NCBI GenBank assembly: GCA_030765065.1
Contig: CM060977.1
Location: forward strand, 161,209,052 to 161,273,051
Length of the DNA stretch: 64,000 bases
DNA from: Deroplatys truncata
Taxonomy: Eukaryota > Arthropoda > Insecta > Mantodea > Mantidae
Direction: 5' to 3'
Made by a program: the position numbers and the translations under genes. Positions 6,621-17,450 of the stretch are shown here, one piece after another. Position 1 is the first letter of the stretch, and every line of letters begins with the position of its first letter. The notes below the pieces were generated by a model that did no database searches, was not told where the DNA came from, and saw only the letters and a list, made by a program, of their open reading frames with translations.

Positions 6621-7077
6621 CGGCTAGAAAAACCGGTTCTTCTATCACATGTAATGACTTGCAGAGAGGATCGGTGGGGGGAAGCGATCTATAGGGGAGG
6701 GGGGATGAATGTGTTTTTTTATGCAAGAGAATAAATGATTCAGTGAGGGAAATGAAAACTTTTATTATAGAGAGGCAATGCACGTAAAGGTTTTTTTGAT
6801 ATCTCTGTTTGAAAGAGATAATTGTTGCGTTACATGTATGTGCATGTGTGTGCATGCATGCACCTGTGTATGCCTGTTGATGTATGCACATGTGCTCGTG
6901 TATATGGGAGCGGCTGGATGTGTACAAGTTGTGGAGAAAGAAAGAGGGAGAAGAAAGAAAATAAAGAATCGTGTCTAGGCATCGGAATATCTAAGTATAC
7001 ACAGGGGTTTAATATAAATAATTATATTTGATAAATACATTTTAATATGCCCGTGCATAGTTTAATAGTTATTATAG
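6621..7077. other. Non-coding stretch, partly TG-rich
   Basis: No supported gene. A purine-rich patch (6663-6710) is followed by a TG/CA-rich stretch with repeated TGCATG/GTGTG steps (about 6832-6900). Short ORFs here follow the low-complexity sequence and were not accepted. Confidence 0.5.
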
Positions 7078-7990
7078 CGTTTCGCAGGGCAGGATTCGAA
7101 CTAGGGACCTCTGGTTCCTAAGAATACAGCTCGTTAAACATTGTAATGTCGTGTATATTAAATTATATTTGTTAAACACATTTTTAATCTGACCCGTTCA
7201 CTCTTCAATAATTTAGTATTTATTATAGCGTTTCGCTGGGTAAGGTTCGAACTAGGGATCTCTGGTTCCTAAGAATACAGCTCGTTAAACATTGTAATGT
7301 CGTGTATATTAAATTATATTTGTTAAACACATTTTTAATCTGACCCGTTCACTCTTCAATAATTTAGTATTTATTATAGCGTTTCGCTGGGTAAGGTTCG
7401 AACTAGGGATCTCTGGTTCCTAAGAATACAGCTCGTTAAACATTGTAATGTCGTGTATATTAAATTATATTTGTTAAATACATTTTTAATCTTATCGTGC
7501 ACGCTTCCGTAATTTAATAGTTAGTAGGCATAGAGCTTGCAGGGTAAGACTCGAACTAGAAACCTCTGAACGGGCTTTAATCAGGGTAATGATATAATAA
7601 TGTTTTACCCTAAGAAAATATCAACTTGGATACCTAAGTATACGCATGTGTTTAATATATTTTTAGAGCACGCATCCGTAATTTACTAGATGTTACACAT
7701 TAGAGTTTGCAGGGTAAGATTCGAACTAGGGTCCTCTGAACGGTCTTTCATTAATTAGGATGATGATGTATAAAAAAATTAAATTATATTTGTTAAATAC
7801 ATTTTCAATCTGGTCTTGCATAGTTTAATAGTTATTGCGCGTTAGAGCTTCACTTGGTAAGACTCTAGCTAGAATTCTCTGAACGCCTTTTTATTAATTA
7901 GGGTAATGATATAATAATATCAATCATTAATTTCTCATTAGCAATAAACTTTTGATTACAGTAAGAATCGAACACCGATCTATGGATATC
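7078..7990. repeat. Decaying ~150-bp tandem repeats with B-box-like motifs
   Basis: Units begin near 7078, 7229 and 7380 (151-bp period, nearly identical), then more diverged ones near 7530, 7703 and 7846, and a remnant near 7960. Each contains a core that on the minus strand reads CTAGTTCGAA(T/C)C or a close variant, fitting the RNA polymerase III B-box pattern GWTCRANNC. Adjacent bases (CAGAGGTCCCTAG on the minus strand) resemble a tRNA 3' half, but no complete tRNA fold is present. The array lies between the viral genes and ordinary genomic repeats, so it may belong to the terminal region of the Polinton-like element. Confidence 0.7.
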
Positions 7991-8146
7991 TCTCAGAGGT
8001 TTAATGCACGTAATGAAATGTATATTAGACGCTTTTTCGGACTCGCTGGCTGGAACATAATGCTTGTTAACTATGCTCGGATATATTCGTAGGAGGTCGT
8101 AAAACATCGGAGAGAACTCCTTCAGGCAAAATCATGATGGCCGACC

Positions 8147-8690
8147 TGACGTCACGCAGAGGTGGTAAACAAGTTTCTCTCTCTTTCACACAAACAAGGA
8201 CAGGACGAGTATAAAGCAACCCTCGAATTCTTTTGTTAAACTAGCAGGTGGCCAAACAATGGAAACGTCGCAGGTGTCTTTCTAAACTAGCCTTGCCAAG
8301 AACAATAGAAAGGCACACACAATAGAATCTCTTACACAATGGAAAGGGTCAGGCTTTGTTATGGAGCAGGTGTCTTTCTAAAGTATGACGTCACGCAGAG
8401 TTGGTAAACAAGTTTCTCTCTCTTTCACACAAACAAGGACAGGACGAGTATAAAGCAACCCTCGAATTCTTTTGTTAAACTAGCAGGTGGCCAAACAATG
8501 GGAACGCTGCAGGTGTCTTTCTAAACTAGCCTTGCCAAGGACAATAGAATCTCTTACACAATGGAAAGGGTCAGGCTTTGTTATTGGGTTGCCAGGTGGT
8601 CTTTCTAAAGAATGCTTGCATCGGACAATAGAAAGGCACACACAATAGAATCTCTTACACAATGGAAAGGGTCAGGCTTTGTTACAACCC
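8147..8690. repeat. 239-bp direct duplication with CRE and TATA motifs, plus internal sub-repeats
   Basis: TGACGTCA occurs at 8147-8154 and again at 8386-8393, each followed by nearly identical sequence including tataaag (8210-8216 and 8449-8455). A sub-repeat with GGTGTCTTTCTAAA and a later CTTACACAATGGAAAGGGTC block recurs near 8270, 8510 and 8595. The CRE palindrome and TATA box at fixed spacing look like a duplicated promoter, yet no ORF of note follows on either strand. It may be terminal or regulatory sequence of the virus-like element. Confidence 0.65.
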
Positions 8691-9107
8691 TAATTCATCA
8701 TGGGCTTTGTTCATTTTGACAGCTGAAGGGCAAGCATTGTTCTTTTGTTAAAAGCTAGTGGAACGAGTATGCCACGTGTTCGACACACACAATGGAAGTG
8801 GGGGCGGGTAACTGACCAGGTGCAGAAGTGGCCGGATGTGGAATGGGTAGGAAAAACATCTCGCCTTTGTTACAGAACCTTAAATTTATGACCCCTTTGT
8901 TCGTTTTGACAGTTGATTGACAGCCTTAATTGCTTAACTGTCAAGCCTCCATTGTACTCAACATGATTTACGACCGCAGCTGCAACTAAAACTACCAAGG
9001 CACAGCGGGGGGTGGGGGTGGGGGGAGGGAGGAGGTGGGGGAGCTCATTTGCATATGAATAGCCATGCATAAATTAACTGGCCCAGAAATGTCAATTTAT
9101 AACTACT
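8691..9107. other. Non-coding, degenerate relatives of the upstream repeat and a G-rich tract
   Basis: Two related blocks with TTTGTTC(A/G)TTTTGACAG occur near 8706-8731 and 8896-8921, apparently diverged repeat material. A strongly G-rich tract (9006-9043) could form a G-quadruplex. No gene seen. Confidence 0.45.
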
Positions 9108-9181
9108 CATATGGAGAATAACCGTTTGTAAAAATAGTTTGCACAGGAGTAGAGAAGGTCATGTGAGTGTAACACATCAGA
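9108..9181 (+). repeat. R1 repeat, 3'-end fragment
   Basis: Matches only the last ~75 bases of R1, including the near-subterminal GTAGAGAA block and the terminal hairpin ATGTG-AGTGTAA-CACAT followed by CAGA. It marks where ordinary host repeat sequence resumes on the right of the virus-like element. Confidence 0.75.
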
Positions 9182-9199
9182 TGTTTTTAGTTAATGTCG

Positions 9200-9400
9200 G
9201 GCTAGCGAGCGGGATGGCTAGGTAATAACGTCTGTGGCCAACATTCTGGAGGTCGTGGGTTCGATTTCCGTGATCGACCTTCTTGACCCACGGTTTTTTT
9301 CGAGGGTTTTCTCGGATCGCTAGGCTGGAAAGATTGATTACGACCCCGAATTTCCGGACCCTCCATTCTCTTTTCACTTCCCCTTCCGTCTGCTTGATCT
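9200..9400 (+). repeat. tRNA-derived SINE-like sequence
   Basis: A head with GGATGGCTAGGTAATAACG and GGTCGTGGGTTCGATTTCC resembles A- and B-box regions of a tRNA, although neither box is a perfect match. The following ~120 bases have no coding character. The antisense ORF here is the usual by-product of reading a SINE backwards. Confidence 0.45.
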
Positions 9401-9786
9401 GTTTCAGGGCTGAGAGTGTTGGCGGGAGTCTCGGTGTTGAATGACAGGGAAAAGGATTCTCTATGTAAACCTGCGTCTACCAGAAAGGGGGCGGTCTCAG
9501 TCCCGGGCCTCGGGGGATTTGCAAGCCTCGAGAAGGTTCAATCTGTACAAGATAGGGACCCTGGCTCTGTTGTTCCTCCTGGTCCGACCGCCCTCTATCT
9601 CCTCTGACTTCACCCCTCCCCCCTGGGGCACCCAGTCAGGCACAAAAGATCTTGTAGGTCCAGGTGCTAAGTCCCCCTCCAGGATTAGTCTTAGTCCTGT
9701 GTTATCTTCTGTATGTTAACACAGGTGCAGCCATAAGGATTACAGAAAATAGAAATAAATGATGACATCGAAGAGGAATGGAAATA
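9401..9786. repeat. Dispersed repeat of unknown class
   Basis: GC-richer than its surroundings. A block with GGCACAAAA and GGTGCTAAGTCCCC (about 9635-9680) recurs in inverted orientation near 18700-18750, so this is a multi-copy sequence. No intact gene is visible. Confidence 0.35.
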
Positions 9787-9985
9787 TACGGGCTGATTTT
9801 AAATGATGGACCCACTTTATAAAATTCGTATTTAGTAAAGCAAAAATCCAATATGAACAATCTCTATAACAACGAAAAGAGGAAGTTTCAAGGTTTTTTT
9901 CGGCGGGCGGTGATGATTTTAGAAGCGGCCGGTAGAGTGCTCGTGCAATAGGCCACCATTGCGTTTCACTGTCAGTATGTAGTGA

Positions 9986-11565
9986 GATGGCTACTGTAGA
10001 GCACAAGGTTTTCTGCGTTATTGAGTTCGCAAATTGTAGTGCAGCTGGCATTTCGTAGCAAATTCGGTATTGCACCACCAACTAGAAAAAGCATTAGCCG
10101 CTGTTTTACGTAATTTAAACAGACTGGAAGTGTGTGTAAAGGAAAAAGCACAGGCCGACCGCGTGTGTCAGAGGAGAACGTCAGACGGATTGAAGACAGT
10201 TTTGTTCGCAGTCCACGTAAGTCTACCCATAGAGCTAGTCGAATACCCCAACCAGCTGTATGAAAATTTCTGAGACGGCGTTTTCTGCACAAGCCCTACC
10301 GATTACACCTTGTGCAGCCTCTTAATCCTAAAGACAAAGAGAAGCGTCTCGAATTTTGTGGTTATGTGCTAGGAATGATGGAGGATGACGCGTTTCTACA
10401 GCGTATCATTTTTAGCGATGAAGCGACTTTTCACATTAGTGGAAAAGTCAACAGACACATTGCTCGTTTATGGGGTCTGCAAAATCCACATTCAACATTG
10501 CAACACGAAATAGACTCACCGAAGGTAAACGTGTTCTGTGCCTTATTCCGTAAAAGGATTTATGGACCATTTTTCTTTGCGGAAAAAAACTAACTGGAAT
10601 GACATACCTGGACATTTTGGAACAATGGCTGTTCACTCAAATTATGGAAGATTCACAGGACCTCATTTTCCAACAGGATGGAGCTCCGCCCCATTGGCAC
10701 AGCGATGTACGAGGCTTTTTGAATGAATCCCTTCCTCAGCGCTGGATAGGTCGCAGGGTAAATGAAGGTCTGGCTCTACACTTCTGGCCACCTGATCTCA
10801 CCCCATGTGAGTATTTCTTATGGGGTTATGTTAAGGAAGCTGTTTACGTCCCGTCTCTACCTACAACTCTGGTCACCGAGATCTCCTGATCTCACCCCAT
10901 GTGACTATTTCTTATGGGGTTATGTTAAGGAAGCTGTTTACGTCCCGCCTCTACCTACAACTCTGGTCACCGATATCTCCTGATCTCACCCCATGTGACT
11001 ATTTCTTATGGGGTTATGTTAAGGAAGCTGTTTACGTCCCTCCTCTACCTACAACTCTGGTCACCGAGATCTCCTGATCTCACCCCATGTGACTATTTCT
11101 TATGGGGTTATGTTAAGGAAGTTGTTTACGTCCCACCTCTACCTACAACTCTGGACACCGAGATCTCCTGATCTCACCCCATGTCACTATTTCTTATGGG
11201 GTTATGTTAAGGAAGCTGTTTACGTCCCGCCTCCACCTACAACTCTGGACACCGAGATCTCCTGATCTCACCCCATGTCACTATTTCTTATGGGGTTATG
11301 TTAAGGAAGCTGTTTACGTCCCGCCTCCACCTACAACTCTGGACACCGAGATCTCCTGATCTCACCCCATGTCACTATTTCTTATGGGGTTATGTTAAGG
11401 AAGGTGTTTACGTCCCGCCTCTACCTACAACTCTGGACGGAACTGTATCACTGCTGGCGTGCACTCAGTAACAGAAGATACGCTTGCTCGTGTGTGGGAC
11501 GAGTTTGGCTATCGCGTAGATGTTTGCCGCGCAGCAAACGGTGGACACGTTGAACATTTATAATG
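9986..11565 (+). pseudogene. Mariner-type transposase, frameshifted, with tandemly amplified catalytic segment
   Basis: Translation begins at an ATG at 9986, reads in pieces through several frameshifts and stops, and ends with GHVEHL near 11562. Catalytic landmarks are FSDEATF (from about 10412), FQQDGAPPHW (from about 10669) and DLTPCEYFLWGYVK (from about 10793). The usual Arg-Ser-Pro between WPP and DLTP is missing in the first copy. The third catalytic region was amplified into seven 94-bp copies, most restoring Asp where the first has Glu. The protein cannot be functional as it stands. Confidence 0.8.
10794..11437 (+). repeat. 94-bp tandem array inside the transposase pseudogene, about 7 copies
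   Basis: Units start at 10794, 10888, 10982, 11076, 11170, 11264 and 11358, each opening with GATCTCACCCCATGT. The spacing is exactly 94 bases throughout, and copies differ at only a few positions. As 94 is not a multiple of 3, each unit shifts frame, so the array arose after the gene was dead or killed it. Confidence 0.95.
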
Positions 11566-11756
11566 TATTAAACAAAACTTTGAAAATTCCTCTGTTTATT
11601 GGTATAAAGATGGTTCATGTTGGATTTGTACTGGAATAAATACGAATTTTATAAAATGGGTCCATCATTTAAAATCACCCTGTATAAAAGGCTGCATAAT
11701 AAAAGCTGCCCAAGAAGCAGTAGGTTAAAGAAAAAACAAGAATAAAATGAGGTAAG

Positions 11757-11985
11757 AATGCGGAACGAAGAAATTGCTAAAGCAGTTGAGAAAAAAGGAG
11801 TGTATCATAGATACGAACAAATACAGAGGACGCTAAAGAAGCGTACAAATCAAAAAGAAATAAAGCCAAAAGTTTGGCTAGGAAACTAAATGATGAATCC
11901 TGGGATAAATTTATAAGGTAAGTGGAACATGACCCACACGAAAGACAACTTGTTGCACACAAATTATTGAAGCGCATAAGTTAAA
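11757..11985 (+). pseudogene. Non-LTR retrotransposon fragment (linker before reverse transcriptase)
   Basis: In two adjoining frames the sequence reads EEIAKAVEKKGVYHRYEQ, then DAKEAYKSKRNKAKSLARK and DESWDKFIR, a stop, and VEHDPHERQLVAHKLLKR. This Lys-rich helix with W-D-K-F is typical of the region between endonuclease and reverse transcriptase in jockey/R1-type non-LTR elements. It is broken by at least one frameshift and one stop. Confidence 0.55.
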
Positions 11986-11989
11986 ATAA

Positions 11990-12830
11990 GAAGAGTATAA
12001 TACGTGAGTGCAAATGACCAAACACTACAAAACACATGGTATAATGAAAAGCAATAAAATGGTTAGTATGAATATTTTGGTGAATTGGTTCTCCATCTCA
12101 TTTACACTTAATTCTGTAATAATTTCGGCCAAATATGCAACATGTCTACAAATTTTCTTCAACACTTAAACTCAAAGAACTTTAAATTCATACTTGCAAT
12201 GATTCACTTAAAACTTGGAATTATTTTTGGAGCTTCATCATATACACTACAATTAATATTGAATATATTTCAGTCAAATGTATAATAGAAAAATTTCTTC
12301 CAAATACTATATACAAAATTTAAACTCCAAACTGTAGGGTTTCATGAATTATGTGGACAAAAAAGCCAACCAGTTGTTCTGCTATAAGTGAACACATCTG
12401 AACTACTTTCTAATGTGACAATTTGAGTGTCACACTAATACACTATTAGAAACATCCTTGTGTTTATGTAGCTGCCTTGAGATATGCTGACCTTTGCTGG
12501 TTCGGGAAGAAGTGGTTAGTGTATTTCCATAAAAGTTTTAAGAACCGACTACTGCTGAGATTTTCATATACTGTTTCTGTACACTCGCTTCCATTTATGT
12601 CGTCACCGCAGCTTTGGGAGGCATTCTACTGGCCTTCAGAGGTGCAGTATGTTTCTGTAGCAAGGAGGAGGCGTGTGTATCTGCTTACATCTTCACGCAT
12701 GTAGCGGCGTCCTGTTTTACGTGCACAGTTCTAGTTGTAACTTTGAGCAATAGCTTTACTCGAAATTGCTTATAATAACCATGTTTAAAATATAAATAAA
12801 TATATCCGTTTTAGCACAATATCGCCACGA
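11990..12830. other. AT-rich non-coding sequence
   Basis: No supported gene or recognisable repeat. Short ORFs (for example 12477-12704) have no family features. Confidence 0.4.
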
Positions 12831-12834
12831 AAAA

Positions 12835-13815
12835 AATTTATAATCAACTGAATGTAAAACTGAAATGCATTATACCTTTTACTTTCAAAGAGCGACACAT
12901 TTAACTAGACATTATTGGAATAATCTGTCCAAAATAAATATACAACTAAATGAAACCTATTTTGTCACAATTTCTCCATCAAAAAGTATTCTTAATGACA
13001 ATATAATCCAAAACTGAAGTAAATTATACTTTTACTCTCAAAGTGGACACATTTACTGGATATTATTGGAATAATCTGTCCAATGTAAATGTACAACTAA
13101 ATAAAACCCATTTTACAGAATTTCTGCATGAAAGTGTTTTTAACGTCAATATAATGCAAGACTGAAGCAAATTATACTTTTTACTCTCAAACAAGACACA
13201 TTTACTAGATATTGGAATAATCTGTCCAATTTAAATATACAACTAAATAAAATCTATTTTGCACAATTTGTGCATGAAAGAGTGTTTTTAATCTCAATAT
13301 AATGCAAAACTGAAGTAAATTATACTTTTTACTTTCAAAGTGGACACATTTACTAGATATTGGAATAATCTGTCCAATTTAAATATACAACTAAATAAAA
13401 TCTATTTTGCACAATTTCTGCATGAAAAAGTGTTTTTAATGACAATATAATGCAAAACTGAAGTAAATTATACTTTTTACTCTCAAACAAGACACATTTA
13501 CTAGACATTGTTTTAACAATCTGTCCAATGTAAATGTACAACTAAATAAAAGCTATTTTGCACAATTTCTGCATGAAAAACTGTTTTTAATGTCAATATA
13601 ATGCAAGACTGAAGTAAATTATACTTTTTACTTTCAAAGAGGACACATTTACTAGCTGTCGAATCTAAATATAGAACTAAATAAAACCTATTTTGCACAA
13701 TTTCTCCATGAAAAAGTATTTTTAATGTCAATATAATGCAAGACTGAAGTAAATTATACTTTTTACTCTCAAAAAGACACATTTACTAGATATTATTTTA
13801 ACAATCTGTCCTAAC
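12835..13815. repeat. ~148-bp satellite-like tandem array, 6-7 copies
   Basis: The landmark ACTGAAGTAAATTATAC or a close variant recurs near 12858, 13012, 13160, 13308, 13456, 13607 and 13742, mostly at 148-bp spacing. Each unit also contains AACAATCTGTCC or ATAATCTGTCC and ACACATTTACTAG. Copies are about as similar to neighbours as to distant units. ORFs in it (13513-13782 minus) simply follow the repeat. Confidence 0.9.
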
Positions 13816-14635
13816 TCCATTCTTGTCCAAGAGCTGATTTAGCTGCCTAGGCATTTACGTGCTGGAAGAACAGAAATGTTCCCACATTTCATGACAGTGT
13901 TCCCAGAGGTCGACAACTGGTTGTAGATATTGATCTCTTAGGTTGGAAACCATGAAGTGTACAAAAATTCTTTTTAGACTAAGGCGCTTAAAAGGAAGCC
14001 TATTTCAAAACTACTACTATACATTCAATGTGAATAATCTAAAATTGTGCACATAAAACAGGACGCCACTGCACGCGCGAAAAGGCAAACATATACACAC
14101 ACCTTCTTCTTGCTATAGATGCATACTCTACTCGTGAAGGTCAGTAGAATGCCTTCCAAAGTTGGGGTGAGGGCATAAATGGAAACGAGTGTACAACATA
14201 AGTCAAAGGAATAGCTGACGGATTTACAGATGAGAAGTTGCCCGCGTATCAAATACATGGAGATAGAACTTTAGAGTGCTTGTGTTATATTGTAAGGAAA
14301 ACTATGGAAGTATTAATGTTACTAACAATGGCAACTACAATGCTATTATCTAGGTGACAATCACAATGAATTAGTAAACTTTCAGGAATAAGGTGTATTA
14401 TTAAAATTACATTTGCCATAATCCTCAAAGTTATTATTTTTTATGACTACCATTTACCAGTAAAATAATAGCATATCATCAACGTTAAGAAACCAACAGT
14501 TGTTCAAGTAAAACCCCCGAATAAGATTCTAGAAATTAAGGAGGGCTTATACAAATAAAACAAACTCAGCATTCTAATTAGGCATTGGAAACCAAGTAGA
14601 AATGAGGATGTTTTTAACGAAGAATGACAAAAAAA
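13816..14635. other. Non-coding sequence, nothing recognised
   Basis: No ORF with family features on either strand. The start (13810-13900) looks like degenerate transposon sequence but could not be classified. Confidence 0.35.
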
Positions 14636-15559
14636 TCTTATGTGTAACACTCACATGACTTTCTCTACTCTTGTACAAACTATTTTTACAAACTCTTATT
14701 CTCCATCTATTTCATATTAATCGAGATAAACATTTGCAGAAACGATCTTTTGACGTGCAAAGAGAATTACATTTTACACATAGAGACCAGTTCTAAAAAT
14801 ATTTGACTATCGCTTAAGGCGTACTATGTTCCCCTTGTTTTGTATTTGCAAGGACTATATAGAAATACAGTAGCCTTTAAGCATAGACATATCTCTTAAT
14901 AGCTGGTTGCTATGTGCAGCACCATTCTCTTTGACACAGATTAATATTCTTTTCATATCCAAGACAAAAAAAATGAATAACGAATTCCCATTTGAGAAAA
15001 TAAGTATTGACAAATTTAAGGGAATAACAAGCAATATCTCGAAAATGGTTTACTCAACAACAAAAAATTTGTATGACATAAATTGTGTATTTTAACGCGA
15101 TCTACATTTTTGTGTAGAAAAATTATGTCTATCTCTTATGGTTTACCAGTTATGCAAAAGTCGTTCACACTGAAGAATACTTTTGGAAACATTCCCAGAA
15201 AATACAAGATATACATTTTATTTGTCATGATATTTTAATCAAAATCGTTAGAGCCATTTTTGAGAAAATTAAAATTTTCGACAAATGTTCCATGTAAAGG
15301 GTAATCTGGGGTGGGGGGATTTTCTTGAAAACCTTCTTGTCGCATCTCTGAAAGATACTGAACCTAAATACCAAGTTTGGTGTTTATCCGACTGTTCGTT
15401 TCTGAGTTATGTTCTTCACAGACACACACGGACATGTTTCCAAAATGCTTTTTTTGGATTCAGGGGGTCACAAAACATGTATTTCCGGTGAAATCTCGGT
15501 ATCGAATTTTTGGGTGGAATACAATACTTCCCCTACTTACTATACGTAATGGAGAAAGT
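14636..15559 (-). repeat. R1 repeat, near full length
   Basis: Read on the minus strand it starts with a variant of ACTTTCTCTACTACG and ends with the hairpin and TAAGA (consensus CAGA) at 14636. It carries a short GT tract and a longer internal segment (about 14745-14960) than most copies. Flanked by A-runs on both sides. Confidence 0.85.
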
Positions 15560-15734
15560 AAAAATTGTACCTGATACTCTGTTGATTAGTTGTCACGTCG
15601 TAGTGGATGTGTGGTTACGGTGCTGGCGTAGACTGGTGGTGGTATTATGTAACAGTGTGGCATATCGTAAAAAATTAAACTCAGTTGCATTTATGGACGC
15701 TCTTTAAATGCTGTGGCCCTTAAAGGACCATTCT

Positions 15735-15963
15735 ATATTGGGCGTGAAAGACCAGTAATTTTGCTCAGAGGCCTCTTTATCAGGCTTGAGGCTGTTTTAG
15801 GTCCGTAGGTCTACATCACTGGACCATCGGCTTTACCTCCCTTCCGAAGGAAACCATGCTAAGGAAATTTACACCCCAAAAAATCCATCGCCCTCCGCCG
15901 GGTTTGAACAAGCTACCTCGGGAACCAGAGGCTAGCATGCTAACCACTACACCACGGAGGACA
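15735..15963 (-). repeat. tRNA-derived SINE
   Basis: The minus-strand head from 15963 has a tRNA-like arrangement: TCCTCCG pairing with CGGAGGG, an A-box-like TGGTGTAGTGGTTAGCA, and a B-box GTTCAAACC. The T stem does not pair properly, so it is not a functional tRNA. A body of about 150 bases follows, with GGAAACCATGC in plus-strand reading. Confidence 0.65.
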
Positions 15964-16313
15964 AGGTGTGATGTATATTACATGCTCTTTTTCTCAAGGT
16001 TTTACAGAAACTATAGCTGAATTGGTAAACTGGTGTAGATGAAGCGTTACCGTGCAAGATAACAATGGAATGTCAAACAAGAATAATAAAGTCAACATCT
16101 TTATTATTTCTCTTTCTTATTTTCTCCGAAGAATATTAGTATGAGAACTTTATGGAGCACTCCTAATAAATTATTTAAATAACAATAATTAATTATTTTT
16201 ATAACAAATTGAACACTGCTTATAATTCTTCCACACATAAAACATTCAGTCTTTACCTTCATGGAGTGTATCAAGTCCATTATTGTTTTTCAAGCCGTTT
16301 TGTTTTTTATAAT
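15964..16313. other. AT-rich non-coding sequence
   Basis: No gene or repeat recognised. Confidence 0.35.
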
Positions 16314-17450
16314 TACACTATGTGATCAAAAGTATCCGAACACCCCCACAAACATACGCTTTTTATCCTAGGTGCATTGTGCTGCAACCTACTGCCTGGT
16401 ACTCATTATTCGCGACCTCAGTAGTCATTAGACATCGTGAAACAGCAGAATGGGACGCTCAGTGAAGCTCACGGACTTCGAACGTGGTCAGGTGATTGGG
16501 TGTCACTTGTGTCAGAAGTCTGTACGCGAGATTTCCACACCCCTAAACCTCCCTAGCTCCACTGTTTCTGATGTGATAGTGAAGTGGAAACGTGAAGGGA
16601 CATGTACAGCACAAAGCATACAGGCCGACCTCGTCTGTTGACTGACAGAGACCGCCGACATTTGAAGAGGGTCGTAAAGAGTAATAGGCAGACATCGATC
16701 CAGACCATCACACAGGAATTCCAAACTGCATCAGGATCCACTCCAAGTACTATGAGAGTTAGGCGTGAGGTGTGAAACGTTGGAAGCCACACATCACGCA
16801 GAAAAATGCCAAACGATGCCTCGCTTGGTATAAGGAGCGTCAAAATTACACGATGGAACAGTGGCAAAACGTTGTGTGGAGTGACGAATCACGGTACACA
16901 ATGTGGCGATCCGATGGCAGGGTGTGGGTATGGCGAATGCCCGGTGAACGTCATCTGCCAGCGTGTGTAGTGCCAACAGTGAAATTCGGAGGTGGTGGTG
17001 TTATGGTGTGGTCGTATTTTTCCTGGAGGGACCAGGGCTTGCACCCCTTGTTGCGTGGCACGATCACAGCGCAGACCTACATTGATGTTTTAAGCACCTT
17101 CTTGCTTCCCACTGTTGAAGAACAATCCGGGGATGGCGATTGCATCTTTCAACACGATCGAGCACCTGTTCATTCTGCACGGGCTGTGGCGGAGTGGTAA
17201 CACGACAATAACATCCCTGTAATAGATTGGCCTGCACAGAGTCCTAAATTGAATCCTATAGAACACCTTTGGGATGTTTTGGAATGCCGACTTCGTGCCA
17301 GGCCTCACCGACCTACATCGATACCTCTCCTCAGTTCTTGGGGCTGCTATACCCCAAGAAACCTTCCAGCACCTGATTGAAAGTATGCCTGCGAGAGTGA
17401 ACGCTGTCAACAAGGCTGAGGGTGGGCCAAAACCATATTGATGTAGTGTA
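16314..17450 (+). mobile_element. Tc1-like transposon, copy A
   Basis: Starts with TA-CACTATGTGATCAAAAGTA and ends with GTAGTGTA. About 80 bases before the right terminus, present in copies B-D, are missing, so the right inverted repeat is reduced to its last few bases. Confidence 0.85.
16450..17411 (+). pseudogene. Tc1-like transposase (copy A), broken
   Basis: The ATG at 16450 opens with MGRSVKLTDFERGQVIG and a helix-turn-helix (LPSSTVSDVIVKWKREG). The frame breaks near 16615 after the first DNA-binding domain. Catalytic pieces VVWSDESRY (from about 16871) and FQHDRAP (from about 17149) are readable, and the ORF stops at 17200 (TAA within the AEW region). The C-terminal PIEHLWDVL region is in frame after the stop. 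Not functional. Confidence 0.8.

Larger units (their letters stand above)
9787..11684 (+). mobile_element. Mariner/IS630-type DNA transposon with TA target sites and ~45-bp terminal inverted repeats
   Basis: Left terminus at 9787-9835 and right terminus at about 11634-11684 are inverted copies differing at a few positions (both contain AATGATGGACCCA or its complement), and the element is bounded by TA. Inside is a broken transposase followed by an unusual 94-bp tandem array. Confidence 0.85.

Noticed and set aside
6586-7031. Overlapping Cys/His/Met-rich ORFs on both strands
   Set aside because: They follow a TG/CA-rich low-complexity stretch and overlap each other.
9177-9377. 66-residue minus-strand ORF containing NRTHDL
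   Set aside because: Typical antisense reading of a tRNA-derived SINE.
15886-15963. Functional tRNA gene on the minus strand
   Set aside because: Acceptor stem and promoter boxes are recognisable but the T stem does not pair and a SINE body follows.
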